Of a stretch of 64,000 bases of DNA, positions 14,390 through 22,765 are shown piece by piece. How positions within the stretch are numbered: position 1 is the first letter of the stretch; each line of letters starts with the position of its first letter. Source of the DNA: Pantoea rwandensis (GTDB taxonomy: Bacteria > Pseudomonadota > Gammaproteobacteria > Enterobacterales > Enterobacteriaceae); contig NZ_CP009454.1 in NCBI RefSeq assembly GCF_000759475.1, positions 1,240,001 to 1,304,000 on the forward strand, read 5' to 3'. Both the position numbers and the translations under genes were made by a program. The notes beneath the pieces are model-generated. The model was not told the DNA's origin, searched no databases, and saw nothing but the letters and a program-made list of their open reading frames with translations.

Positions 14390-15982
14390 TTATATCGCAA
14401 TGTGGTGACTGACCTGCGGGGCTTCCTCGCCTTGATGATATTGCAAAACCGCTTGCTGCAACTCAGCATCGGCGTGCGACACACGCTGGTGCTGACGCAT
14501 ATGCTCCTGCCAGGACTCCACCATAAACCACTCCAGCAATGCCGTCGGATCGTCGGTTTGTTCCATTAAGCCCCATGAATAGGCGCCATCACGACGGCGT
14601 GACTGTGCCAGTTTGTGAATCGCTTTTTTGAAGGCGGCGCGATCTTCCTGCGGTACGCGGTAGCGAATCTGAATCAACACCGGACCATGACGCACATCGA
14701 CATCGTTGTGCACCACCGGTGCGGCCCAATGCTCAGCGGGTTGCAAATCCGCTTCACCTGCAGGCAGCGCCAGACGTTTCAGCAGTACGCCAGTGATCAC
14801 CAGACCGGCCCCGGCAATCAGCAAAGTGGTGGCCAGACCGAGCTGCTGTGCGATCAGGCCCCACGCAAGACTGCCACCGGCCAATGTGCCGTTAAACACC
14901 ATCAGATACACCGCCAGACCACGACCGCGCACCCAATCCGGCAATACCGCCTGCGCTACGCCATTCAAAGTGGTCAGCGCAATAATCCAGCCGACGCCCA
15001 GCACCAACATCAACAGCAGCGCCAGCCACTGCGGCGGGCTCATCGCTAATGCCAGCATCACTAGCGCGCTCAGCACCGCAGAGAGCAGCAGCAAACCATC
15101 GTTGCTCAGTTTGCTGCGCAGACGCGGCAGCAGCAGCGCACCGGCAATCGCACCGGCGCCCACCGCACCCAATAGCAAGCCGTAAAAGCCTGCGGTACCG
15201 TGCAGCATGGTGCGTGCCACCAATGGCAACAGCGCCCAGATGGCACTGGCAAAGGCGAAATACATTGCTGCACGCAACAGCACACGGTGCAGTTCGCGGC
15301 TGGCTTTGACATAGCGCAGGCCAGCACGGAAGGCGCCAAAGAAGTGCTCATTCAGCTCGGTCTTGGCTTTCGCCGGGCGTTTCCAGTACAGCAGGGCAGC
15401 AATAACGAAAAAATAACTCGCCACATCGGCACCATATGCCGCCATGGCGCCTAAACTTGCCAGCAGCAAACCGCCGGTGGCAGGACCGATGGCGCGGGCA
15501 ATATTGATGCCTAGCGAGTTAAGCGCAACCGCGTTTTTCAGCTCATGACGCGGCACCAGTTCCGGCACAATCGCCTGCCATGCTGGGCCGAATAGCGCTG
15601 CGCCGATACCGCCGACGAAGGTCAGGCCGATCAGCCACTCTACGGTAAGCCAGTGATTGTGCGACAGCACCAGCAGGGTGCCGCTGACGCTGGCCATCAG
15701 GATTTGCACCACGATGAGTAATCGGCGGCGATCGACGATATCAGAGAGCACGCCCGCTGGTAGTGCCAGTAAAAACACCGGCAGGGTGGCCGCCGTTTGC
15801 ATCAACGCCACGGCGGTCGGGTTATCGGATAATCCGGTCACCAGCCAGGCGCTGGCAACGTCGCGGATAAAGCTACCGGTGTTGCCGAGTACTGAGGCCG
15901 TCCAGATCAGGGCGAACAGCCCGTAGGCGAAGGGAGAAAAAGCGCCGCCGCGTGGCGTCGTGGGGTTTTGCTGGCTCATCAT
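14390..15982 (-). CDS. MFS_3-type exporter with cytoplasmic C-terminal domain
   Basis: 530 residues from ATG 15982 (AGGAACACG just upstream); an open frame continues 44 codons further but without a good start. The first ~410 residues form 12 hydrophobic helices of the MFS_3 class (EntS-like), with loop DIVDRRRLLI and motif LFGPAWQAIVPELVPRHELKNAVALNS. The last ~110 residues (VLIQIRYRVPQEDRAAFKKAIHKL...WFMVESWQEHMRQHQR) look like an ABM-type ferredoxin fold on the cytoplasmic side, an arrangement known in this transporter class. Likely exports a small organic compound. It is divergent from an alpha/beta hydrolase and the spacer carries a large inverted repeat. Confidence 0.85.
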   Translation of the reverse strand: MMSQQNPTTPRGGAFSPFAYGLFALIWTASVLGNTGSFIRDVASAWLVTGLSDNPTAVALMQTAATLPVFLLALPAGVLSDIVDRRRLLIVVQILMASVSGTLLVLSHNHWLTVEWLIGLTFVGGIGAALFGPAWQAIVPELVPRHELKNAVALNSLGINIARAIGPATGGLLLASLGAMAAYGADVASYFFVIAALLYWKRPAKAKTELNEHFFGAFRAGLRYVKASRELHRVLLRAAMYFAFASAIWALLPLVARTMLHGTAGFYGLLLGAVGAGAIAGALLLPRLRSKLSNDGLLLLSAVLSALVMLALAMSPPQWLALLLMLVLGVGWIIALTTLNGVAQAVLPDWVRGRGLAVYLMVFNGTLAGGSLAWGLIAQQLGLATTLLIAGAGLVITGVLLKRLALPAGEADLQPAEHWAAPVVHNDVDVRHGPVLIQIRYRVPQEDRAAFKKAIHKLAQSRRRDGAYSWGLMEQTDDPTALLEWFMVESWQEHMRQHQRVSHADAELQQAVLQYHQGEEAPQVSHHIAI

Positions 15983-16054
15983 CGTGTTCCTGTAAATGTG
16001 CGATGTATGCACCTTACGAAGCCCGTGAGACGCTTGATAGCGGAAAAAATCGGC

Positions 16055-16116
16055 CAACTTGTTCAGGCTTTTTTGACAGCCTCGCAGGGCAAAAATCTTT
16101 GAACAAGTTGTCAAAA
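16055..16116. promoter_or_regulatory. Interleaved inverted repeats in divergent promoter
   Basis: CAACTTGTTCA (16055-16065) is repeated inverted as TGAACAAGTTG (16100-16110), and TTTTGACA (16071-16078) as TGTCAAAA (16109-16116). They lie between the MFS_3 gene and the hydrolase gene and look like operator sites for a regulator encoded elsewhere. Confidence 0.5.
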
Positions 16117-16196
16117 TCTCTGCTTTAGGTTTTTCAGTTAGACCGATGTAGTTTGATTGGCAGACACAACATCACTCACTTAACGGAGCAAAAAAC

Positions 16197-17021
16197 ATGA
16201 GCACATTCAAAGCGAAAGACGGCGTTAACCTCTACTACAAAGATTGGGGCAAAGGTCAGCCAGTCCTGTTCAGCCACGGCTGGCCGCTGGACGCAGATAT
16301 GTGGGAGAGCCAGCTGAATTTTCTTGCTGAACGTGGCTATCGTGCCATTGCGTTTGACCGTCGCGGCTTTGGTCGCTCTGAGCAGCCGTGGGAAGGCTAC
16401 GATTACGATACCTTCGCCGATGATATCCATGCGCTGATTGAGCATCTGCAACTGGATGACATCACGCTGGTGGGCTTCTCAATGGGCGGCGGTGACGTTT
16501 CACGTTATATCGGTCGTTACGGCACGGCGAAGGTGAAAGGGCTGGTGCTACTGGGTGCGGTGACGCCCATCTTCGGCAAAACCGATGATCATCCGGAAGG
16601 CGTTGAAAAAGCGGTATTTGATGGCATCAACGCGGGCCTGCGTAAAGACCGGGCGCAGTTTATTAAAGACTTCGCCACACCGTTTTATGGCGCCAATGCC
16701 GGACAGACCATTTCTGAGGGCGTGATGACACAGACGCTGAATATCGCGCTGCTGGCCTCACTGAAAGGCACGATCGATTGTGTCACGGCGTTTGCGGAAA
16801 CCGATTTCCGCGCTGATATTGCCAAAGTGGATGTGCCAACGCTGGTGATCCACGGCAGCAATGACCAGATCGTGCCGTTTGAAGCCACCGGTAAGCTGGT
16901 ACACGAGATGATCGAAGGTTCAGAGCTGAAAGTGTACGAGAACGGCCCGCACGGTTTTGCGGTGACGCATCAGGACCAACTGAACGACGACTTGCTGGCG
17001 TTCCTGCAGGGAAATAAATAA
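16197..17021 (+). CDS. Alpha/beta hydrolase, non-heme chloroperoxidase type
   Basis: 274 residues of the alpha/beta hydrolase fold, closest to bacterial arylesterase/non-heme haloperoxidases: oxyanion region FSHGWPLDADMW, FDRRGFGRS, nucleophile elbow GFSMGGG (Ser near residue 95), acid in IHGSNDQIVP and catalytic His in GPHGFAVTHQD. No signal peptide, so cytoplasmic. Enzymes of this class hydrolyse small esters or lactones and can form peracids from acetate and peroxide. A clear ribosome site (ACGGAGCAAAAAAC) precedes the ATG. It is single-gene, divergent from the exporter and closed by a strong terminator, so a shared regulator for detoxification is plausible but not shown. Confidence 0.88.
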   Translation: MSTFKAKDGVNLYYKDWGKGQPVLFSHGWPLDADMWESQLNFLAERGYRAIAFDRRGFGRSEQPWEGYDYDTFADDIHALIEHLQLDDITLVGFSMGGGDVSRYIGRYGTAKVKGLVLLGAVTPIFGKTDDHPEGVEKAVFDGINAGLRKDRAQFIKDFATPFYGANAGQTISEGVMTQTLNIALLASLKGTIDCVTAFAETDFRADIAKVDVPTLVIHGSNDQIVPFEATGKLVHEMIEGSELKVYENGPHGFAVTHQDQLNDDLLAFLQGNK

Positions 17022-17110
17022 TCGCAGGTTTCGATGCGCCGCGATTGATTGCGCTAACTGGCAGCGGTGTTGCTGCTATCAAATTCGCCATACATTGCAC
17101 GGCTGGTCAT

Positions 17111-17144
17111 AAAAAAGGGCGCTGAGGCGCCCTTTGTGTTTTTT
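17111..17144. terminator. Bidirectional terminator
   Basis: Stem AAAGGGCGC / GCGCCCTTT (17114-17122 and 17127-17135) with loop TGAG. It has an A run on the left and a T-rich tail (GTGTTTTTT) on the right, so it ends both the hydrolase gene and the convergent treF. Confidence 0.88.
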
Positions 17145-18801
17145 AATCCGCCAGCAAATGCCCGTACATGGTCATCAACCGACGCGTCACGCCGTTGGTC
17201 CAGCCGAAGCCATCCTGCAGTGGATACTCACCACCGCCACCCGGACGGGCACGATCGCCGCTGATGTCATACTTCTCCACCAGCTTGTGATGCAGTGAAT
17301 AGAAGTTCTTCACCGTGGTCAGCCAGTTAACGGCGATCTCTGTCGCCAGCGTCTCTTCACCGTAATGATTCAGACCCACCACCGCCATCCATTGTAATGG
17401 CGCCCAGCCGTTGGGTTTATCCCACTGTTCACCGCTCTCTACCATTGATGTCACCAGGCCGCCCTGAGTCAGCAGCAGCTGACGCAGCGCCACCGCCTGC
17501 AGATGCGCTTGCTCCGGCGAAGCCAGGCCAAGGAACAGCGGCACCACAGCTGCAGCCGTGAAGGCACCAAAGCGTTCGTCGCGCCAGTTGTAATCACGGT
17601 ACACGCCTGCGGTGTCATCCCACAGGTAACGATGAATCGCCTGCTTACGCGTATCGGCTTTTTTCTGCCATGCCAGCGCCGTTAGCTCTTCACCTTTGGC
17701 GTGTGACAGCGTGGAGATCATCAGCTCCAGCTTGTAGAGAAACGCATTCAAATCCACCGGAATAAACTGGGTAGTACGAATGCTGGCCAGACGCTGTGGA
17801 TCGCGCAACCAGCGTGAGGAGTAATCCCAACCCGATGCGGCACCGGCACGCAAATCGCGATACACCTCATTCGCCGGACGGCTGGATTTGCTGGCGGTTT
17901 CCACGTCTTCCATCCACGACTCATCACGCGGCGTGTCGCGGTCATCCCAGTAACGGTTGAGCAGTGAACCATCCGGCATACGCACCACGTGGCGATACGC
18001 CTGATGTGGCATCAGCTCGCCCGCGCCATCCATCCAGAACTGATACTCTTTCATCAGCTGGTCGAGATAACGCTTGGCACCGCGAATCCCATCCTCTTCA
18101 AACAGCTCAACCATCAGGGCAAACACCGGAGGCTGTGAGCGGCTGAGATAATAAGTCCGGTTGCCGTTTGGCACGTGGCCGTAGTTATCGATCAGCCATG
18201 CGAAGTTATCTGCCATGTCGCGCAGCAAATCGTCACGCCCGGCATCGGCAAGGCCGAGCATGCTGAAATAGGAGTCCCAGTAATAGGTCTCACCAAAGCG
18301 TCCGCCGGGCACCACATAGGGTTTTGGCAGCGGCAGCAGCGATGAGTGCGGTAAATGCTGTTGCGGCATTTTGGTTAACACCGGCCACAGCTCGTCAATA
18401 TGTTCCGTCAGCGATTTATCCGGATTGGAAACATAAAAACTTTCATTTACCTGTGGCAAATAAAAATGGTCGTGCACGAATTTTTCGAGATCGAATTCGG
18501 CCGAGCGACGCGTGCGACGATAGCGGATTAATATATCCAGCGGATCATATTTTGGCGCGCAGTCCGGGAATGTTTTTCCATCCGGAAATATGCGCGACAT
18601 CTGCACATGCTCGAACAGTTCAAGATAGCGATCGGCAGGGGTGAGCGCATCTGGCGCGGGCAGACCCTGGATCAGCTCCGGTTCCGGCTCGGAATCCTCC
18701 ATGCCTTCGCGGATAAATTCGTGAGGATCGTATTGATACCCCAAATCAGCATGGGCTTCGTGTTCCCCGAAAGCTTGACGTTGCTGGTGGTTAGTATTAA
18801 T
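17143..18801 (-). CDS. treF: Cytoplasmic alpha,alpha-trehalase TreF
   Basis: Glycoside hydrolase family 37 enzyme cleaving trehalose to two glucose in the cytoplasm. Family signatures are visible: [15 protein letters not shown] and [13 protein letters not shown], plus [15 protein letters not shown] [11 protein letters not shown]. No signal peptide, which separates it from periplasmic TreA. The start needs comment. The first ATG/GTG/TTG in the frame is a TTG at 18744 with no ribosome site, yet similarity to E. coli TreF (DLxYxxDPxE) begins at or before it. Upstream, AGGAGG (18812-18807) sits 5 bases before an in-frame ATT at 18801, giving 552 residues against 549 in E. coli. I therefore annotate an AUU start; the conservative alternative is 17143-18744 (533 residues). 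Confidence 0.9.
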   Translation of the reverse strand: MNTNHQQRQAFGEHEAHADLGYQYDPHEFIREGMEDSEPEPELIQGLPAPDALTPADRYLELFEHVQMSRIFPDGKTFPDCAPKYDPLDILIRYRRTRRSAEFDLEKFVHDHFYLPQVNESFYVSNPDKSLTEHIDELWPVLTKMPQQHLPHSSLLPLPKPYVVPGGRFGETYYWDSYFSMLGLADAGRDDLLRDMADNFAWLIDNYGHVPNGNRTYYLSRSQPPVFALMVELFEEDGIRGAKRYLDQLMKEYQFWMDGAGELMPHQAYRHVVRMPDGSLLNRYWDDRDTPRDESWMEDVETASKSSRPANEVYRDLRAGAASGWDYSSRWLRDPQRLASIRTTQFIPVDLNAFLYKLELMISTLSHAKGEELTALAWQKKADTRKQAIHRYLWDDTAGVYRDYNWRDERFGAFTAAAVVPLFLGLASPEQAHLQAVALRQLLLTQGGLVTSMVESGEQWDKPNGWAPLQWMAVVGLNHYGEETLATEIAVNWLTTVKNFYSLHHKLVEKYDISGDRARPGGGGEYPLQDGFGWTNGVTRRLMTMYGHLLAD

Positions 18802-19118
18802 AGCGGCCTCCTGAAATTGCCTGGTTGCTCAAAGCACAAATTATAGAGCTTTGAATAGCTGAGACAACAATGCGAAATATCTATGAACGTAATAAATCTT
18901 GTCGATTGATCCGGCTTTTTAGTGAATTTACAGCGATTACAACAAGCTATATTTCAGGAAGTGAAAGCAGTGTTTTAAATGGTGGTTCAAATCAGCGCAC
19001 AGAATTATCTGTAAATAAGAAAATCGCCATTATTTGGCTTAAGTAGCGCGCTTTGCTTTGATCATTTGGTGGCATACGAGACGGGAATCAGGCCAGCGTG
19101 CGCTGGCCTGATGAGACA
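18802..19118. other. AT-rich intergenic region upstream of treF
   Basis: About 317 bases containing the treF promoter on the minus strand and the 3' flank of qorB. No open frame of interest. The hairpin at 19089-19110 next to the qorB stop is listed separately. No regulatory site could be assigned. Confidence 0.5.
19089..19110 (-). terminator. Hairpin after qorB
   Basis: Stem CAGGCCAGCG / CGCTGGCCTG with a 2-base centre, 9 bases past the qorB stop on the minus strand. The tail ATTCCC is a poor T tract, so termination may be weak or Rho-assisted. Confidence 0.55.
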
Positions 19119-19973
19119 TTACTTCGCCAGTGTGGCTTTAATCACTTCAGCATAGGGCGTGGTCGGGCGGCCAATCAGTTTGCTCAGTGCATGACTGTCA
19201 TCGAACAATCCGCCTTGTGCAGCACCGGCATCAGAATCCGCCAGCAGTTCTGCTAATGCATCCGGCAAACCAGCCCCTTTCAATGCCGCCTCGAACTCAG
19301 CAGGCGGCAGGTTGATGTAATCCACTTGCTCACCAGACTGTTTAGCAATCTCGGCGCTGAACTCGGCCAGCGTATAGCTCTCATCGCCTGCGAGTTCATA
19401 CACTTTACCTGCCTGATCGTCACGGCTGATCACTTCAGCGGCAGCAGCGGCGTAGTCCACGCGGGCGGCCGATGAGATGCGGCCTTCACCCACTGCACCA
19501 ATAAAGGCGTGATGCGCCAGCGCTGGGGCAATGCTGGCGGCATAGTTCTCGGTGTACCAGCCATTACGCAGCAGGGCATAGGGCACGCCTGAGGCCTTGA
19601 GCATCGCTTCCGTGGCGCGGTGCTCGACGCCCAGACCCAGCATGGTGGTATCTGCATGCAGCAGGCTGGTGTAGGCGATAAACTTCACGCCCGCCGCTTT
19701 TGCCGCATCAATCACCGCCTGGTGCTGGGCTTCACGCTGACCCACTTCGCTGGAAGAGATCAGCAGCAGTTTATCGACGCCGCTGAACGCGCTTTTCAGC
19801 GTGTCTGGTTTACTGTAATCCGCCGCGCGCAACGTTACGCCCAGCGCTTTGAGATCGTCTGCTTTCTCAGGTGAACGCACTGCCGCAATCACTTCGCTGG
19901 CAGGCACTTTTTTCAGTAACTCGTTAATCACCAAACGGCCCAATTGGCCTGTGGCACCGGTAATCGCAATCAT
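19119..19973 (-). CDS. qorB: NAD(P)H:quinone oxidoreductase QorB-like
   Basis: 284 residues of the atypical short-chain dehydrogenase (NmrA-like) type. The N-terminal nucleotide-binding motif is MIAITGATGQLGRLVINELL (GxxGxxG), followed by AAVRSPEKA (phosphate of NADPH) and the family-typical HADTTMLGLGVEHRATE and LLRNGWYTENY. It should reduce quinones with NADPH in the cytoplasm. It is divergent from an HxlR regulator (YtfH-like), the same pair as ytfG-ytfH in E. coli, with a large concentric dyad in the shared promoter. Confidence 0.9.
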   Translation of the reverse strand: MIAITGATGQLGRLVINELLKKVPASEVIAAVRSPEKADDLKALGVTLRAADYSKPDTLKSAFSGVDKLLLISSSEVGQREAQHQAVIDAAKAAGVKFIAYTSLLHADTTMLGLGVEHRATEAMLKASGVPYALLRNGWYTENYAASIAPALAHHAFIGAVGEGRISSAARVDYAAAAAEVISRDDQAGKVYELAGDESYTLAEFSAEIAKQSGEQVDYINLPPAEFEAALKGAGLPDALAELLADSDAGAAQGGLFDDSHALSKLIGRPTTPYAEVIKATLAK

Positions 19974-20019
19974 GATGTTCTCCTTCAGTTTGAGCTGGAA
20001 TGAAATCAGCCTAAGGGAT

Positions 20020-20058
20020 AAACTAACTTTTAGTAAGTACTTACAGATTTGTTAGTTT
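20020..20058. promoter_or_regulatory. Concentric palindromes in qorB/ytfH promoter
   Basis: The 12-bp palindrome GTAAGTACTTAC (20033-20044) is flanked by a second dyad AAACTAAC (20020-20027) and GTTAGTTT (20051-20058) with nearly the same centre. It lies midway between the two divergent starts, the expected position of the HxlR-family operator; GTAC-centred dyads of this kind are known for HxlR relatives. Confidence 0.7.
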
Positions 20059-20074
20059 GGGGGAAGCAGCATAA

Positions 20075-20446
20075 ATGTCTGAAAAATTGAGTAATAAATT
20101 TATCCGTGGCGAGCTGCTCAATGTAAATTGCCCTTCACGCGACGTGCTCAAGCGCATCACCAGCCGCTGGAGCGTATTGGTATTATTAGCGCTGCGCGAA
20201 GAAACGCTGCGTTTTAGTGAACTGCGCCGCAAGATCGGTGGTGTTAGTGAACGCATGCTGGCGCAAACGCTGCGCTATATGGAAGAAGATGGGTTTATCG
20301 AACGCATCGCCTATGAAGTGGTACCACCGCATGTGGAATACCACCTGACGCCACTCGGGCGTGAAGTTGAAGGGCATGTGATTGGCCTGGCCGACTGGCT
20401 GGAAAGCAATGTGCACCGTATTGTGAAGGAAACGCCATCCGCCTGA
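20075..20446 (+). CDS. ytfH: HxlR-family regulator, YtfH-like
   Basis: 123 residues, a minimal HxlR winged helix: CPSRDVLKRITSRWSVLVLLALREE, FSELRRKIGGVSERMLAQTLRYMEEDGFIERI and VEYHLTPLGREV. One N-terminal cysteine (in NCPSRD) is in the position used by QorR/HypR-like members to sense reactive electrophiles or quinones. It is divergent from qorB, which it presumably represses until quinone or diamide-like stress occurs; this is inference from the known QorR type. Confidence 0.9.
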   Translation: MSEKLSNKFIRGELLNVNCPSRDVLKRITSRWSVLVLLALREETLRFSELRRKIGGVSERMLAQTLRYMEEDGFIERIAYEVVPPHVEYHLTPLGREVEGHVIGLADWLESNVHRIVKETPSA

Positions 20447-20613
20447 TGCGCAAGGTCGGCGCGCGGCGCTGACCTGACCCTTTTTTTCACTTCGATCATC
20501 CTCACATTTTTTTCTGATCCCACCCTGAATCCCTAGATCCTTCTCACACTTTATGAGCAAAAAACAGTGGTTACCCGTAACCCCGGTGGCGCGCTCTCCA
20601 GCCTGTATCTACG

Positions 20614-20623
20614 TTGTATACAA
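20614..20623. promoter_or_regulatory. GntR/FadR-type operator
   Basis: The perfect palindrome TTGTATACAA fits the TNGTnnACNA pattern recognised by FadR-subfamily GntR regulators. It lies 84 bases before the first gene of the operon that encodes such a regulator (start 22059), so autoregulation is likely. Confidence 0.65.
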
Positions 20624-20706
20624 TTCGCATCCAATTTGAATGTGATGCGTTACGCGGCCGAAAACACCACGGCCTAAAGGTTCATGCTGTCGTCATGAGG
20701 TACGTC

Positions 20707-22059
20707 ATGCCACAGGGACAATCTAAATCGATAATGCTGGATAAGGCGATCAGTGCACGCAGAACCAACGTGCGCTGGCTGGTGGTCGCCGTGCTGTTTT
20801 TTGTCACGCTGATTAACTATGCCGACCGCGCCTCGATCTCGCTGGCGGGGCCGGGGATGGCAAAAGATCTTGGGCTCAACGCCGTAGACATGGGCGTGAT
20901 CTTTTCGGCATTTGGCTGGGCCTATGTACTGTTTCAGCTGCCGGGCGGTTGGTTGCTGGATCGCTACGGCTCGAAACTGATCTACAGCCTGAGTATCTTT
21001 TTCTGGTCGTTATTCACCCTGATGACCGGCCTCGCGGGCTTTGTCACTGGCGCGGCGGCGGTCGTGGTGGTGTTTTGTCTGCGATTTTTAGTCGGTGCGG
21101 CGGAATCACCGTCATTTCCGGCGAACAGTCGCCTGGTGGCAGCCTGGTTCCCGGCTTCTGAGCGCGGCACGGCGGCGGCGATCTTTGCCTCCGCGCAATA
21201 CGGTGCCACCGTGTTCTTTGCGCCGCTGATGGGCTGGCTGGCACATACCTACGGCTGGCATTCGGTGTTTACCGTGCTGGGCCTGATCGGCATCGCCTTT
21301 CTGCCGTTGTTCCGCAAACTGGTGCATGACCCGCTATCGCATCCGATGACGAATCAGGCTGAGCTGAATCATATGCAGCAGGGCGGGGCGCTGGTGAATA
21401 TGGATGGTGATAAGCACAAGCCGCGTCTCAGCTGGCTGAAGCAACTACTCAGCAGCCGCATGATGCTGGGCATCTACCTTGCGCAATATTGCTTAAACGC
21501 GATTGGCTTCTTCTTCATCACCTGGTTTCCGGTTTACCTGGTGCAGGAAAAGCACATGACCATCATGAAAGCGGGGTTTGTCGCTGCCATTCCGGCAGTA
21601 TGCGGATTCCTTGGCGGCATTATGGGCGGCTTCCTGTCAGATGTGCTGATTCGTCGCGGGATGTCGTTGTCACTGGCGCGCAAACTGCCGATTGTCTGCG
21701 GCATGCTGCTGTGTTGCGTGATGGTGCTGTGTAATTACACCGACTCAGAAACCGCAGTCATCGCGATTATGGCGGCCTCTTTCCTCGGCAAAGGCATTGG
21801 CGGCATGGGCTGGACGGTCAACGCTGACACCGCGCCAAAAGAGATCGCGGGCTTATCCGGCAGCGTGCTTAACACCTTCAGCAATGCGTCGAGCATTACC
21901 ACGCCGATCATCATCGGCTTCATTCTGCAACTCACCGGATCTTTCAACGGCGTGTTGTGGTTCGTGATCGCGCATGCGGTGGCGGTGATCCTTTTCTATC
22001 TGTTCATGGTCGGCAAGATCAAACGTTTTGAACTGCGCGATGTTGGGGAGGAAGCGTAA
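20707..22059 (+). CDS. MFS sugar-acid transporter, GudP-like
   Basis: 450 residues from ATG 20707, preceded by GAGGT at 20697-20701 (a longer frame from 20614 would overlap the operator). Twelve hydrophobic helices; the anion:cation symporter signature is visible (VTLINYADRASISLAGPGMAKDLGL, WLLDRYGSKLIY). Closest remembered relatives are glucarate/galactarate and galactonate permeases (GudP, GarP, DgoT). It opens a four-gene operon; its stop overlaps the GntR start (TAATG, 22057-22061). The cargo may be an acid sugar or a phosphoester of one, given the phosphodiesterase-like gene downstream. Confidence 0.88.
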   Translation: MPQGQSKSIMLDKAISARRTNVRWLVVAVLFFVTLINYADRASISLAGPGMAKDLGLNAVDMGVIFSAFGWAYVLFQLPGGWLLDRYGSKLIYSLSIFFWSLFTLMTGLAGFVTGAAAVVVVFCLRFLVGAAESPSFPANSRLVAAWFPASERGTAAAIFASAQYGATVFFAPLMGWLAHTYGWHSVFTVLGLIGIAFLPLFRKLVHDPLSHPMTNQAELNHMQQGGALVNMDGDKHKPRLSWLKQLLSSRMMLGIYLAQYCLNAIGFFFITWFPVYLVQEKHMTIMKAGFVAAIPAVCGFLGGIMGGFLSDVLIRRGMSLSLARKLPIVCGMLLCCVMVLCNYTDSETAVIAIMAASFLGKGIGGMGWTVNADTAPKEIAGLSGSVLNTFSNASSITTPIIIGFILQLTGSFNGVLWFVIAHAVAVILFYLFMVGKIKRFELRDVGEEA

Positions 22060-22754
22060 TGGAGAGTCCTGGCTACAAGCCTTCGCTCAGCGAAATAGCC
22101 TATCGGCGTATTAAAGAGATGATTTTGTCACTGACGCTGGCACCGGGTAGCTCATTGACAGAAATGGGATTGATTGACCAGCTGGGCATGAGTCGCACGC
22201 CGATTCGTGAAGCGCTGTATCGCCTGCAGCAAGAACGCTTTGTGGAGTTGACGCCGCGCAAAGGCTGGTTCGTCAGTGAAATCAAATTGCAGGATATTCA
22301 GCAGCTGTTTGTCATTCGTGAGGCGCTGGAGGGGATTGCCACGCGGCAGGCGACGCAGCGAACGCCCGATCATGAGCTGGCGGTGATGGCGGATAAACTG
22401 GCCGCGCTGGAACAGGGCCTGCGTGATGATGAACTGAATGCCACTGATGCCGGTGATGAGATCCATACGCTGATCTTTGCACACGCCGACAACCCTTACA
22501 TCAGCAGCATCATGACGCTTTATCTGGATCGTCTTCAGCTGTTTCACGTTATCGCGATGAATCTACCGGGCCGTAAATGGCAATCCTGGCTGGAGCATCG
22601 TCAGATTTTAGCGGCCATGCAGTCGCGCGATGCCGATGCGGCCGAACAGGCGATGCGACAACACATCCGCAGTAGTCTGCAAAGTATTCTGGAAGGGCTG
22701 ATGCAGCAGCCCGGCTTCCCCTCTCCCGGCGTGCGACTCACGCCCTCTCTTTGA
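22059..22754 (+). CDS. GntR-family regulator (FadR/FCD type)
   Basis: 231 residues. The N-terminal winged helix is typical (LSEIAYRRIKEMILSLTLAPGSSLTE, MSRTPIREALYRLQQERFVELTPRKGWFVSEI) and is followed by an all-alpha FCD ligand-binding domain with metal-ligand candidates (D...H in AGDEIHTLIFAHADNPYI, and a late H in RQHIRSSLQ). FCD regulators respond to carboxylic or sugar acids. It is inside the operon it probably controls, through the palindrome at 20614-20623. Confidence 0.9.
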   Translation: MESPGYKPSLSEIAYRRIKEMILSLTLAPGSSLTEMGLIDQLGMSRTPIREALYRLQQERFVELTPRKGWFVSEIKLQDIQQLFVIREALEGIATRQATQRTPDHELAVMADKLAALEQGLRDDELNATDAGDEIHTLIFAHADNPYISSIMTLYLDRLQLFHVIAMNLPGRKWQSWLEHRQILAAMQSRDADAAEQAMRQHIRSSLQSILEGLMQQPGFPSPGVRLTPSL

Positions 22755-22765
22755 TAGGAGTCACG

